DNA of 41,868 nt from Marinilabiliales bacterium (lineage in GTDB: Bacteria > Bacteroidota > Bacteroidia > Bacteroidales > BM520). The notes below the pieces were generated by a model. The model worked only from the letters and a program-made list of their open reading frames with translations. It had not been told where the DNA came from and ran no database searches. The translations under genes and the position numbers were made by a program. The stretch spans positions 1 through 41,868 of the forward strand of contig PKSY01000340.1 of assembly GCA_002869405.1 (NCBI GenBank). The letters are read 5' to 3'. Below, piece by piece: positions 8,790-17,761 of this stretch (position 1 is its first letter; each line of letters starts with the position of its first letter).

Positions 8790-10949
8790 TTAAATGTCAA
8801 GGTTGGTAAATTCATCTGTAGCATCGTAATCGTAATCCGGATATTGATAGATTGGCATCACCTTTTCAGTCTCGCCGAGAGTATATCCCCAGACAGTTTC
8901 ATATTCCTTAGTATCCTCACCCCAATCACGAATTTGCCCTATATATTCTGACATCGTTTTTGATTCGATAATATATACCTTTTCCATCTCCTTGATAATT
9001 GGACTGTGGCGACGGCTATGATCATGTTCAAACTCGAGGATTCTTCTTCCATGCCTTGTGATTCCAATAACTCTGAAAGTAGAACTTTTTCCAACACCGG
9101 GCATGTTGAGTACGTTACGGTCGGTAGCCATAAACGGGATTTCTGCTTTTTCCCTGAGTTTGACAATGTTATTAACGAGGTTCTCCGGATGATCCGGCAT
9201 TGCTTTCAGATCATCATAATATTTCTGATCCACGTATCCGATATACTTTTCTTCAACTTTCTCCTGCAGTGAACGTGCGCTGGTGGCAAAGTTCCAGTAG
9301 TTCTCTTTATATCCTTTAACAGTAAACGTGTAATACGGCAGCACGCCTGCGTCATTGAGCACTTTTCTGAGTTTTGCAGTATGTCCTCTTCTGGACGACT
9401 GTGCCAGGAATACCAGCTGGTTGGTTACCATCCATCCTGCTTCAGTGAGCATTTTAATACCTTTCACAGCTTCAGGCGTCAGTTCCATTGCTGTTTCAAA
9501 ATGATTCTGGACTACGAACTGTCGTACTCCAAGCTTTGATGCTCTGGCTTTGAAATCGCCTAATATTTCACACAGTTCGGGAGTTATTCGCTGTGGAAGA
9601 TATACGGGCAACCTTGTTCCCAGACGCACACGAAGCATTTCCGCATACTTTTTTCCTTCCGGGCGGGCATCATTGGCTTCCTTCTTTCTTTTTATCATCT
9701 GATACAGCTCGTCAAGAATCTGTTTTAAAGAATTGTCGGAGCTCATAAGAGCGTCACCACCCGTAATAAGAATATCCCTGAGTTGTGAATCATTTTCAAA
9801 ATATGAAAGCCTGTTGCGGAGCTTATCAAGCCATGTTTCACCAGGTCTCAGCTTGTTGAGATTGAAGTTAAGGTGTCCGCTTTGAAAATCATACATTCTT
9901 TGACAAGAGCTGCATAACCCTCCGCACGCACGACCCATGGTTTCAGGAATGAGGATAGCGACTTCAGGATAGCGGCGGTGAATAGTATGGTGACCAGGAA
10001 GAATCCAACCTGCCGCATTAGGCTTGCCGGGTTCTACCTTATCCTCTTTCTCCCATGCCACAATATGTCCAAACTCTTCAATAAGTTCTTCACTGTAAAA
10101 GACATAGGCCTTAATTGCGAGGTCTGTATTATGTGCAAAATCAGGAGAATCTGCATTTAAAAGATGCAGGTAATAGGGATTTACAAAGAAGGGGATTCCT
10201 TTGTCTTTTGCCCGGTTCAGGCGTTCAATCATTGCAGGTTTCAGTGTGCCGCCCAGGAGTTCATTTAACATTTCCGGCGTGCGGACTGCAAAGCGAAGAT
10301 GAAATACGCTTTCATTCCACCACTTTTCTACTGTGGCTTTTTTTGCTTCAAAATCAGTCTCATCCGTAAAGAAATATTTTTTATCGTTGATCTCACCAGA
10401 GTCAATTTTTTCAATAATGATTCTAATGATACGATTTTTGTTTTCTTTTCGGATTTTAATAATCTCCTCATCGAGTCCTGAAGGATGTCTGTCCATCCAT
10501 TCAAGGATTTGTGATTTTGTTGGGATTTCTCTTTTCAGCCTTCCGTCAAGCTGACGGAAAAGATAAACCATATCCTCGAAGAAGTCATCATAAATATCAT
10601 CAGAATTGCCTTTTGCGGCATCCCAGAGCATTTTGATAGGATCTGAGAGCTCAGTTTCACCTCTTTGGTTCAGGTCCTCGAAGGTTCTGCCGGCATGATC
10701 TATATAATCAAGAATTCTAATGGAAGCATAATCGCGGAATGTGATACTGTAATACCCCTCACAAGTATTAATTTCTTTATTATAGTACTTTACAGCATTA
10801 GGATTCTCACTAAGTATTTTAAGTGCATGATCTTTAAGTATGTCTCGAAATTCTTCGTAATTATTTGATTCTGTGAAATATCTGTTTAATGTCGGATTTT
10901 CATTTCGTAATACCTGCAATAGTTCATGTCCTCTGCTGCTCAATACCAT
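8790..10949 (-). CDS. KamA-family radical SAM aminomutase, glutamate 2,3-aminomutase-like substrate residues
   Basis: A 719-residue cytosolic enzyme, much longer than clostridial lysine 2,3-aminomutase (about 416) because of an N-terminal extension of about 300 residues. The 4Fe-4S/SAM motif is Cys342-x3-Cys346-x2-Cys349 (CGGLCSSC) followed by Arg351, which matches the carboxylate-binding Arg134 of the lysine enzyme. LITGGDALMSSD and LPVYLPQRITPE are family signatures, and Lys621 in MPGVGK matches the PLP lysine. The two aspartates that bind the lysine side-chain amino group (Asp293, Asp330) line up with Lys545 (PYYTFTVK) and Asn615 (NMPG). Lys/Asn at these sites is what I recall for glutamate 2,3-aminomutase, so an acidic substrate and a beta-amino acid product, perhaps beta-glutamate as an osmolyte, are plausible. 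An insertion of about 33 residues separates the two sites compared with the lysine enzyme. Confidence 0.85.
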   Translation of the reverse strand: MVLSSRGHELLQVLRNENPTLNRYFTESNNYEEFRDILKDHALKILSENPNAVKYYNKEINTCEGYYSITFRDYASIRILDYIDHAGRTFEDLNQRGETELSDPIKMLWDAAKGNSDDIYDDFFEDMVYLFRQLDGRLKREIPTKSQILEWMDRHPSGLDEEIIKIRKENKNRIIRIIIEKIDSGEINDKKYFFTDETDFEAKKATVEKWWNESVFHLRFAVRTPEMLNELLGGTLKPAMIERLNRAKDKGIPFFVNPYYLHLLNADSPDFAHNTDLAIKAYVFYSEELIEEFGHIVAWEKEDKVEPGKPNAAGWILPGHHTIHRRYPEVAILIPETMGRACGGLCSSCQRMYDFQSGHLNFNLNKLRPGETWLDKLRNRLSYFENDSQLRDILITGGDALMSSDNSLKQILDELYQMIKRKKEANDARPEGKKYAEMLRVRLGTRLPVYLPQRITPELCEILGDFKARASKLGVRQFVVQNHFETAMELTPEAVKGIKMLTEAGWMVTNQLVFLAQSSRRGHTAKLRKVLNDAGVLPYYTFTVKGYKENYWNFATSARSLQEKVEEKYIGYVDQKYYDDLKAMPDHPENLVNNIVKLREKAEIPFMATDRNVLNMPGVGKSSTFRVIGITRHGRRILEFEHDHSRRHSPIIKEMEKVYIIESKTMSEYIGQIRDWGEDTKEYETVWGYTLGETEKVMPIYQYPDYDYDATDEFTNLDI

Positions 10950-11015
10950 AGCCCAATTTACATTTATAAGTTATTGGAAGTCAGGAAGATAAAAGATTAT
11001 TCCTGAAAAGTAGTG

Positions 11016-11023
11016 CAAAAATA
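11016..11023 (-). promoter_or_regulatory. Candidate -7 box for the KamA-family gene
   Basis: The minus strand reads TATTTTTG followed by CA, matching TAnnTTTG, 66 bases before the ATG at 10949. A matching -33 element is not obvious. Confidence 0.4.
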
Positions 11024-11080
11024 ATAAAAATGCCCTTTAAATAAAAGGGTTTTGTGTTTTACGGAAATGTTAAGAATCAT

Positions 11081-11112
11081 AAAAAATGGCTGTCCATTTT
11101 CATGAACAGCCA
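11081..11112 (-). terminator. Rho-independent terminator of the primary sigma factor gene
   Basis: On the minus strand TGGCTGT pairs with ACAGCCA across a 12-base loop and is followed by six T. It lies 24 bases beyond the sigma-factor stop codon. Confidence 0.85.
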
Positions 11113-11135
11113 GTAAAAAAAAGTTTCTTAAAAAA

Positions 11136-11999
11136 CTACCCTAAATAAGTTTTCAGAATTTTACTTCTTGAAGTATGCTTCAGGCGTCGGATGGCTTTTT
11201 CTTTAATCTGACGAACTCTTTCACGGGTAAGGTCAAATTTTTCACCAATCTCTTCCAGGGTCATAGGATGTGTTTGATTAAGTCCGAAATACAAACGTAC
11301 CACATCCGCCTCTCGTGGCGTTAACGTTGATACTGCTCTGTCAATCTCTTTTTTGAGCGAATCATAAAGCAGTTCTTTTTCCGGTGTGGGACCGTCGTCA
11401 GATTTCAACACATCGTAGAGGTTGTTGTCTTCATCCTGAACCAGAGGAGCATCCATAGATACGTGACGACCTGCGTTTTTGAGGCTCTCTTTCACCTCTT
11501 CCACGGGTACATCAAGCTCTGCGGCAATCTCATCAGCATTTGGAGGTCTTTCCAGGTCCTGTTCAAGTTTTGCGTACGCTTTGTTGATTTTGTTGATTGA
11601 GCCGATTTTGTTCAGTGGTAAACGAACAATCCGTGATTGCTCAGCCAAAGCCTGGAGGATTGATTGACGGATCCACCAAACTGCATAGGAGATAAATTTA
11701 AATCCCCTTGTTTCATCAAAACGTTGTGCTGCCTTGATCAGTCCCAGGTTTCCTTCATTGATGAGGTCGGGCAGGCTTAGCCCTTGATTCTGGTACTGTT
11801 TTGATACTGAGACAACAAACCGGAGGTTTGCCTTGGTGAGTTTTTCCAATGCAATTCTGTCTCCCTGTTTGATCCTCTGCGCTAATGCAACTTCTTCTTC
11901 AGCGGTAATCAATTCAACCTTGCCAATCTCCTGTAAATATTTGTCAAGAGATGCCGTCTCCCTGTTTGTTACCTGCTTGGTAATTTTTAGTTGCCTCAT
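11136..11999 (-). CDS. rpoD: Primary (housekeeping) RNA polymerase sigma factor
   Basis: A 287-residue group 1 sigma factor of the compact Bacteroidota type, which lacks region 1.1 and the long non-conserved insert of E. coli RpoD. Region 1.2 is at about 15-45 ([20 protein letters not shown]), region 2 with its core-binding and -10 recognition helices at about 50-125 ([20 protein letters not shown], then [13 protein letters not shown]), region 3 at about 130-205, and region 4 at about 220-280 with the helix-turn-helix [20 protein letters not shown]. It should direct transcription from the TTTG/TAnnTTTG promoters seen throughout this window. It lies 81 bases downstream of pnp on the same strand with a hairpin in the gap and no terminator-like T run, so it may be partly co-transcribed with pnp. 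Confidence 0.96.
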   Translation of the reverse strand: MRQLKITKQVTNRETASLDKYLQEIGKVELITAEEEVALAQRIKQGDRIALEKLTKANLRFVVSVSKQYQNQGLSLPDLINEGNLGLIKAAQRFDETRGFKFISYAVWWIRQSILQALAEQSRIVRLPLNKIGSINKINKAYAKLEQDLERPPNADEIAAELDVPVEEVKESLKNAGRHVSMDAPLVQDEDNNLYDVLKSDDGPTPEKELLYDSLKKEIDRAVSTLTPREADVVRLYFGLNQTHPMTLEEIGEKFDLTRERVRQIKEKAIRRLKHTSRSKILKTYLG

Positions 12000-12020
12000 A
12001 CAAATTATATAGATTTAATG

Positions 12021-12047
12021 TATAACTCCCTCAGGGAGGAAGTTATA
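12021..12047 (-). other. Inverted repeat (RNA hairpin) between pnp and the primary sigma gene
   Basis: TATAACT (12021-12027) is complementary to AGTTATA (12041-12047), and inside it CTCCC can pair with GGGAG, giving two competing stem choices. On the minus strand there is no T run after it, so it does not look like a terminator; it lies in the leader of the sigma gene, 22 bases before its ATG. Confidence 0.5.
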
Positions 12048-12080
12048 CGGGAAATAAGATGCTTGTGTTACAACAACAGT

Positions 12081-14318
12081 TTATCGACGATTATTGTTTC
12101 GATTCCTGTCATTTCTGTCGCCGCCGCCATGACGATTATTGTCTCTGGAAGGACGACGATTATCACCTCTTGGCCTGCGTTCCGGCTCTTTATAACCTTC
12201 GGGTTTCTCGAGCAGTGCTTTGCGCGAAAGACGCAGTTTGCCGGTCTTTTGATCTACTTCAATAAGCTTCACTTCAATCTGCTGATCAACCTTTAGCACG
12301 TCTTCAACATCCTGAATGCGTTCCCATGCAATCTCAGAAACGTGGAGCAGGCCTTCTTTACCGGGAATAATTTCGATAAAGGCACCAAAAGCAGTGATAC
12401 TTTTAACTTTACCGTTATATATTTCACCTACTTCAGGGACAGCTGTAATATTCTTAATACGTTCCTTGGCTGCTTCAATAGATTCTTTATTTGGTGAGAA
12501 GATATCAATTATACCGAAGTTACCAACTTCTTCAATCATAATCGTAGTATCAGTCTCTGCCTGAATCTGCTGAATGATTTTACCACCGGGTCCGATTACA
12601 GCACCGATAAACTCTTTTCCGATCTTCATGCTCTCGATACGGGGCACAAAGTCTTTATAGTCATCGCGTGGTTCTGTAATTGTTTCAGTGATTTTTTCAA
12701 GGATGTGCATTATGCCACGCTTGGATTGCTCCAGCGCTTCAGTTAGCACTTCATAGGAGAGGCCCTCTACCTTGATGTCCATCTGGCAGGCAGTAAGACC
12801 ATTCACTGTTCCGGTTACTTTGAAGTCCATATCACCAAGGTGATCTTCATCGCCAAGGATATCAGAGAGAACGGCATATTTTCCGGTCTCAACATCTGAG
12901 ATAAGCCCCATTGCAATACCTGAAACAGGGTTGCTGATTTTCACACCGGCATCCATAAGCGCGAGAGTACCGGCGCAAACAGTTGCCATGGAAGATGATC
13001 CGTTGGATTCAAGGATATCAGATACCACACGTATGGTATAAGGGTTTTCGTCAACAGGTGGTAATACCTGCTTGAGCGCACGGAGTGCCAGATTACCATG
13101 ACCTACTTCTCTGCGACCGGGGCCACGCATTGGCTTAACCTCACCGGTAGAGAATGGAGGGAAGTTATAATGAAGGATAAAATTCTCTTTGCTTTCCACA
13201 ACGGCACCGTCGATAGTTTGCTGATCCAGCTTGCTGCCGAGGGTAATAGTTGTGAGAGATTGTGTTTCACCACGGGTAAAAACTGCCGAACCGTGCGCTG
13301 ATGGCAGGTAATCAGTTTCGCACCATATATCGCGAATCTCATCCAGCTCACGACCGTCGATACGTGATCGGGAATCAAGGATGAAGTTACGAACAGCTTT
13401 CTTGTGTGCTTTATGGAAATATCTACTGATCAGAGGTGCTTTTTCTTCAGCTTCCTCTTCCGGCAGTGTTTCAATAAATGCCGCTTTTACAGCATCTACC
13501 TTTTCGTAACGAAGATGTTTGTCGGCAGTTTGCTCTTTGGCAAGCTCATAGCATTTGTCATAGGCAAAATCAAAAACAGCTTTTTCAAGTTCTTCATCAG
13601 CTGTTTCATGACAATATTCGCGTTTTGGTTTATTCACCATTTCTGCGAGTTCAAGCTGTGCCTGACACTGGATTTTGATTGCATCGTGAGCTACTTTCAT
13701 AGCTTCCATCATCACCTCTTCGGAGACCTCTTGCATTTCACCCTCCACCATCATAATGTTGTCCATTGAAGCGGCAACAATAAGGTCAAGGTCAGCCTCT
13801 TCCATTTGTTCGATGGATGGATTGATAATGAATTCACCGTTTATGCGGCAAACACGAACCTCTGAGATTGGGCCGTGGAAAGGGATATCAGATACTGTGA
13901 GAGCTGCCGATGCTGCAAGTGCTGCATATGCATCGGGGAGAGTCTCTTTTTCACCTGAGATCAGGGAAATGAGCAACTGTGTTTCAGCGTGGAAATCATC
14001 CGGGAAAAGGGGACGACAAGCACGGTCTACGAGACGGGAAATCAGTACCTCGTAATCAGAGGCTTTGGATTCGCGTTTGAAGAATCCGCCCGGGAAACGT
14101 CCTACAGCTGCGTATTTTTCGCGATAGTCTACCGATAGCGGCATGAAATCGACATGTTCTTTTGCTTCTTTTGCACTTACAACGGTGGCAAGTAACATGG
14201 TGTTACCCACTCTCACGACAACGCTACCATCGGCCTGTTTGGCAAGTTTGCCGGTCTCGATAGTTACTTGTCTTCCGTCACCTAAGTCAAAGGATTTGGA
14301 AATAGGTTGAATTGACAT
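12081..14318 (-). CDS. pnp: Polyribonucleotide nucleotidyltransferase (PNPase)
   Basis: A 745-residue 3'-5' phosphorolytic exoribonuclease that degrades RNA to nucleoside diphosphates and can run in reverse. Two RNase PH domains (about 10-215 and 315-540) flank an all-helical linker; [18 protein letters not shown] marks the first and RRDVGHG-like GRREVGHG the second. The KH domain (about 560-620) has GAVIGPGGK and the S1 domain (about 625-695) has [20 protein letters not shown]. The C-terminal tail after about 700 is Arg/Asn/Asp-rich low-complexity sequence (for example [17 protein letters not shown]), probably a disordered RNA-binding tail. It lies directly downstream of rpsO, as in many bacteria, with a hairpin terminator between them that probably allows partial read-through. 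Confidence 0.97.
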   Translation of the reverse strand: MSIQPISKSFDLGDGRQVTIETGKLAKQADGSVVVRVGNTMLLATVVSAKEAKEHVDFMPLSVDYREKYAAVGRFPGGFFKRESKASDYEVLISRLVDRACRPLFPDDFHAETQLLISLISGEKETLPDAYAALAASAALTVSDIPFHGPISEVRVCRINGEFIINPSIEQMEEADLDLIVAASMDNIMMVEGEMQEVSEEVMMEAMKVAHDAIKIQCQAQLELAEMVNKPKREYCHETADEELEKAVFDFAYDKCYELAKEQTADKHLRYEKVDAVKAAFIETLPEEEAEEKAPLISRYFHKAHKKAVRNFILDSRSRIDGRELDEIRDIWCETDYLPSAHGSAVFTRGETQSLTTITLGSKLDQQTIDGAVVESKENFILHYNFPPFSTGEVKPMRGPGRREVGHGNLALRALKQVLPPVDENPYTIRVVSDILESNGSSSMATVCAGTLALMDAGVKISNPVSGIAMGLISDVETGKYAVLSDILGDEDHLGDMDFKVTGTVNGLTACQMDIKVEGLSYEVLTEALEQSKRGIMHILEKITETITEPRDDYKDFVPRIESMKIGKEFIGAVIGPGGKIIQQIQAETDTTIMIEEVGNFGIIDIFSPNKESIEAAKERIKNITAVPEVGEIYNGKVKSITAFGAFIEIIPGKEGLLHVSEIAWERIQDVEDVLKVDQQIEVKLIEVDQKTGKLRLSRKALLEKPEGYKEPERRPRGDNRRPSRDNNRHGGGDRNDRNRNNNRR

Positions 14319-14362
14319 GCGTATAAATTTATTATGTATGTATTTCTACTTGTATATAATGC

Positions 14363-14398
14363 AAAAAAAGGCAATTTGTTTTGAATTGCCTTTTTTTT
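14363..14398 (-). terminator. Symmetric terminator/attenuator between rpsO and pnp
   Basis: A-rich arm AAAAAAAGGCAATT (14363-14376) pairs with AATTGCCTTTTTTT (14384-14397). The stem is flanked by A and T runs on both sides, so it can work in either orientation; on the minus strand it follows rpsO and precedes pnp, which has no clear promoter of its own. Confidence 0.85.
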
Positions 14399-14418
14399 GA
14401 AAGGTATGAGCCGGAAAA

Positions 14419-14688
14419 TTACTTCCTGAGCCCTAGTTTCTTAATGATTGCTCTGTACCGCTCAATGTCATTCTTTTTAAGGTAATCGAGCAAACTACGT
14501 CTTTTACCAACCATACGTACCAGAGAACGCTGAGTAACACGATCCTTCTTGTTTTGCTTCAGGTGCTCTGTTAAATGCTTGATTCTAAAAGTGAACAGTG
14601 CAATCTGGCCTTCTGCAGAACCAGTGTCGAATTCTCCTTTGCCGTGTTCTTTAAATATTTCTTGCTTTGTTTCTGGCGTTAAGTACAT
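14419..14688 (-). CDS. rpsO: 30S ribosomal protein S15
   Basis: An 89-residue protein, exactly the usual S15 length, with the family landmarks [19 protein letters not shown] at about 22-40 and [18 protein letters not shown] at about 54-71. It binds 16S rRNA at the central-domain three-way junction in small-subunit assembly. The leader between its promoter and ATG contains the palindromic CCAAAATTTGG, which could form a small hairpin; S15 represses its own mRNA in several bacteria, but nothing here proves that. Confidence 0.97.
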   Translation of the reverse strand: MYLTPETKQEIFKEHGKGEFDTGSAEGQIALFTFRIKHLTEHLKQNKKDRVTQRSLVRMVGKRRSLLDYLKKNDIERYRAIIKKLGLRK

Positions 14689-14738
14689 GTCTCTGTTTTT
14701 TATATCTTATTCGCTTCTAACTCCAAAATTTGGGGCTG

Positions 14739-14769
14739 CAAAAATAGTATTTTTTTTATATAAAACCAA
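14739..14769 (-). promoter_or_regulatory. Promoter of rpsO
   Basis: On the minus strand a TTG (14767-14769) is followed after 20 bases by TATTTTTG (14739-14746), matching the Bacteroidota -33/-7 layout. The -7 box lies 50 bases before the S15 ATG. Confidence 0.6.
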
Positions 14770-14884
14770 TTTCGATCAAAAAATCATTAAGTAATAATTT
14801 TATGACCGGCTTCATTTATTACTATATGCAAAACAATAAATGGACGAAATTATTGTATGACTTTTTTTTCTCTTCCATAGAATG

Positions 14885-14892
14885 TACTTTTG
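14885..14892 (+). promoter_or_regulatory. Candidate -7 box for the esterase gene
   Basis: TACTTTTG matches TAnnTTTG. It lies 25 bases before the ATG at 14918 and downstream of the alternative ATG at 14882, so it favours the later start. A -33 element is not convincing. Confidence 0.4.
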
Positions 14893-14917
14893 GAAAAAGA
14901 AAACCTCATTGATTACC

Positions 14918-16576
14918 ATGAAAATATTCAGACTACTTATTCTCGTAATTCTTGTGGCGGGTTTTACTTCCTGTCACCATGAAGCTAATTCTGATCCTGC
15001 TGCATCACATAATATTCTGGATGATTTTAAAGGAAAACAGTTTTCAGGACTTCTTGGTGATAAATTCATATGGGTTGATGCTGTGGATTTCCGGGATGAT
15101 ACTTTAACCGGGAACTATATTATTCAGCATAAAGGAGCTATTGTTACCCGGATGCCTTTTTCAATTTATTTGAAAGCAGATTCACGAGTGTTTTTATCTT
15201 CACCTGATCATAAAGGTGAAGTAGATGTTAAATCTTTATCTGTTGGTGAGGGTGTGGAACTCGTAATTGTAAAGAAGCGAAAGATTTTGTGGATAATCCC
15301 TGCAGGGAAAAAGGAGGTTACATTGAAGCTTAATCCTTATCGAATGGTTAAAACTCCGGTTTTGGAAGGCAGGTATGAAAAAGATCTCTTCCCGGAAATG
15401 CGTATTCAGAAGGATGTTGTTTACGGTGAAGCAGATGGTTACTGGACCTCTTTTTATGGTGGTGAGATGAGTTACTGGGAGATTTTGTCAAAGGGAACGA
15501 GAGAGGCAATGCGGACAAGGGATTTGCCGCTGCTGATGGATGTATATCTTCCTGAAGGAGATACACTGAAGAGCCGGCCGCTATTGGTTCTTATTCATGG
15601 TGGAGGGTTTTATGTGGGAGATAAAGGCGAGCCAACATATATAGCTCTTGCTCATAATTTTGTCAGGAAGGGTTATGTGGTGGCCTCCATAAATTATCGT
15701 ATGGGCTTCAGGATATCCTCAAAGGAGGTTGAACGTGCCGGCTACAGAGCTGTGCAGGATGCACGTGCGGCACTGCGTTTTTTGTCTTCTCACAGTGATG
15801 AATATGGTATTGACCCTGAATGCGTTTATCTTGCAGGTAGTTCTGCAGGTGCAATTACAGCATTGAATGTGGCTTTTATGGATGAAGATGAGCGTCCGGA
15901 GGCTGTTTCCGGTGGTATTTTTAAAGACGACCTTGGTCCGTTGGATTCGGCGGGAAATAGTCTGATAGCTGATTATAAGGTTAAGGCCGTGATAAATATG
16001 TGGGGCGCTGTGGATAATACCGGAATTATTGACGATGATGAACAGATTGCGCTTATGCATTTTCATGGCGACAGTGACAGGATTGTGCCTTATGGTTGCG
16101 GTGTGCCATTTGAAAATGTCGGTGGGCGATGGAACAAGTGGCTTATGCCTGAGATGTGTGGCAGCGCCGGAATTCATGATGTTGTCACAGGGAAATCATG
16201 GAACTCAGAGCTTATTACTTTTGAAAATATGGGGCATATGCCTCATTTAAACCCTGATAAATCGTTTAATGAAAATTTTGATACTATTATGGATCGCTCA
16301 GGAAGCTTCTTTTATCAAAATACTGCAGGAGAAGAAGTTCGTATAATCGGTGATTTAAGGTGTCGTGCCAGACAAGACCGTTGTAATTACAGCTTGTCAG
16401 AGAATAATTTTAATGTAAAAAACTGGTCAGTAACAGGAGGTATTATTGCGTCGTATTACGGGGATTCTGTTGATGTGTTGTGGTTTCGGGATGAGAATAT
16501 CCATGAAGTTCATTGCCAGCTAATGAACCAATATGGTGCTGTAGTTAATATTGAAGCAGAGGTTAAGGTTCCATAG
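14918..16576 (+). CDS. Lipoprotein alpha/beta hydrolase (carboxylesterase/lipase-like)
   Basis: I use the ATG at 14918 rather than 14882 because it starts a clean lipoprotein signal (MKIFRLLILVILVAGFTSC, Cys19) and the earlier ATG is upstream of the likely -7 box; the product is then 552 residues. An N-terminal beta-rich region of about 190 residues of unknown role precedes an alpha/beta hydrolase domain: oxyanion-hole motif HGGGF, nucleophile Ser309 in AGSSAGA, Asp387 in GDSDRIVP and His440 in NMGHMPH form a likely triad. The last 90 residues look like an added beta-sandwich domain. It should be membrane-anchored on the periplasmic side or at the surface and cleave an ester of unknown type. 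The EamA transporter gene follows after 34 bases. Confidence 0.82.
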   Translation: MKIFRLLILVILVAGFTSCHHEANSDPAASHNILDDFKGKQFSGLLGDKFIWVDAVDFRDDTLTGNYIIQHKGAIVTRMPFSIYLKADSRVFLSSPDHKGEVDVKSLSVGEGVELVIVKKRKILWIIPAGKKEVTLKLNPYRMVKTPVLEGRYEKDLFPEMRIQKDVVYGEADGYWTSFYGGEMSYWEILSKGTREAMRTRDLPLLMDVYLPEGDTLKSRPLLVLIHGGGFYVGDKGEPTYIALAHNFVRKGYVVASINYRMGFRISSKEVERAGYRAVQDARAALRFLSSHSDEYGIDPECVYLAGSSAGAITALNVAFMDEDERPEAVSGGIFKDDLGPLDSAGNSLIADYKVKAVINMWGAVDNTGIIDDDEQIALMHFHGDSDRIVPYGCGVPFENVGGRWNKWLMPEMCGSAGIHDVVTGKSWNSELITFENMGHMPHLNPDKSFNENFDTIMDRSGSFFYQNTAGEEVRIIGDLRCRARQDRCNYSLSENNFNVKNWSVTGGIIASYYGDSVDVLWFRDENIHEVHCQLMNQYGAVVNIEAEVKVP

Positions 16577-16610
16577 GAAATTATTCTACATTTGCAGGAA
16601 AGATAATAAC

Positions 16611-17540
16611 ATGAAAGGTCTTCGTTCGTCGGTTGTTGGTGCTGTTGCCATAAGTTTATCTGCAATACTTTGGGGTCTCGACGGTGTTGTTCTGACGCCA
16701 CGTCTGTTAAATGATTCAGGAATGCATCTTGATACCGGATACGTCGTTTTTGTGCTGCATGCATTCCCGTTTTTAATCATGAGTTTTGTGCTTCGGCGTG
16801 AGTTTCATAAATGGAAAACATTTTCACGGTCAGATATTATAAACTTCCTGCTCGTTGCACTGATGGGTGGTGCGTTGGGGACATTATTTATTGTAAAAGC
16901 ACTTTTTACAGTTGGATTTCGTGATCTTACGGTAGTGGCACTGCTTCAAAAGCTACAGCCGGTTTTTGGTATTGCACTCGCTGCAATTATCCTAAAGGAG
17001 AGGATTTCTAAGTATTATGGCATCTGGGCAGTTGTAGCAATAATTTCCGGCTATTTTCTAACCTTTGGGCTTAATGCCCCAAACCTGGATACAGGTGGTG
17101 ATACTGTTCTTGCTGCAGGCTATGCTCTGCTTGCGGCACTGGCTTTCAGTTCTTCCACAGTTTTAAGTAAAAGGGTGCTCAATAATTTTACTTTTACTAC
17201 TGCCACATTTTACCGATACCTTTTTACCACGGTTATCATGTTGGTATATATGATTGTTTTTAACAGGTGGAGTCAGTTTGGACAAACGCCTTCAGGAACC
17301 TGGCTATTGTTTGGAATTATAGGCGCTACAACAGGAAGCGGAGCCATATTTTTATATTATTACGGCTTGCGTCATGTAAAGGCAATGATTTCAACGATAT
17401 GCGAATTGCTGTTTCCTGTTTCCGTTATTCTTTTTGATTATCTGGTGAATGGAAATCGCCTTGATTATGTGCAATGGATAAGCATTTTGGTGATGTTTGT
17501 TTCAATCTATATGCTGAATCATACACGCCACAGAAAATAA
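16611..17540 (+). CDS. EamA/DMT-family transporter
   Basis: A 309-residue inner-membrane protein with about ten hydrophobic segments arranged as two EamA repeats (about 10-145 and 160-305). The ATG at 16611 is preceded by AGGAAAG at a normal distance and starts just before the first membrane helix, so a longer in-frame ATG at 16551, inside the end of the esterase gene, is rejected. Typical features are the GALGTLFIVKALFTVG helix in the first repeat and YYYGLRHVKAMISTI in the second. Family members export amino acids, metabolites or nucleotide sugars; the substrate here cannot be told. Confidence 0.88.
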   Translation: MKGLRSSVVGAVAISLSAILWGLDGVVLTPRLLNDSGMHLDTGYVVFVLHAFPFLIMSFVLRREFHKWKTFSRSDIINFLLVALMGGALGTLFIVKALFTVGFRDLTVVALLQKLQPVFGIALAAIILKERISKYYGIWAVVAIISGYFLTFGLNAPNLDTGGDTVLAAGYALLAALAFSSSTVLSKRVLNNFTFTTATFYRYLFTTVIMLVYMIVFNRWSQFGQTPSGTWLLFGIIGATTGSGAIFLYYYGLRHVKAMISTICELLFPVSVILFDYLVNGNRLDYVQWISILVMFVSIYMLNHTRHRK

Positions 17541-17574
17541 TTTTTTTCGTTAGTTTTTTTTTGATTTAAAAAAC

Positions 17575-17648
17575 TCCTTTGCTAAAGGATTGAATCAGGA
17601 TTTAATTTCTTTCGGGAAGGCTTTTGAATCAGAATTTATCCTCTTTCG
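17575..17648. repeat. Hairpin plus two imperfect 23-base direct repeats
   Basis: TCCTTT-gct-AAAGGA (17575-17589) is a perfect 6-bp hairpin. It is followed by two related 23-base copies, 17592-17614 and 17626-17648, which agree at 19 of 23 positions (both start GAATCAG and end TCTTTCG) and are spaced 34 bases apart; the second is followed by another CTAAAG as in the hairpin. No gene lies in the stretch 17541-17761, which otherwise holds only the sigma-gene terminator. Confidence 0.5.
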
Positions 17649-17665
17649 CTAAAGCTACAGATGAT

Positions 17666-17703
17666 AAAAAACGGCTGCCTCCAAACCCAGAAGAGACAGC
17701 CGT
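17666..17703 (-). terminator. Rho-independent terminator of the ECF sigma gene
   Basis: On the minus strand ACGGCTG (17697-17703) pairs with CAGCCGT (17671-17677), and the inner bases extend the stem; six T follow. It lies about 58 bases after the TAG at 17762-17764, which supports that TAG as the original end of the gene. Confidence 0.85.
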
Positions 17704-17761
17704 CGCGCTAATTATAACAAAATAAACCAAATCTACATAAACTGTATGTATGTTGAGACTA

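Noticed and set aside
14882-14917. Upstream ATG extension of the lipoprotein esterase
   Set aside because: The lipoprotein signal starts at 14918 and a -7 box (14885-14892) lies after the earlier ATG.
16551-16610. Upstream ATG extension of the EamA transporter
   Set aside because: It lies partly in the esterase gene, adds a basic non-membrane leader and the internal ATG at 16611 has a ribosome-binding-like AGGAAAG.
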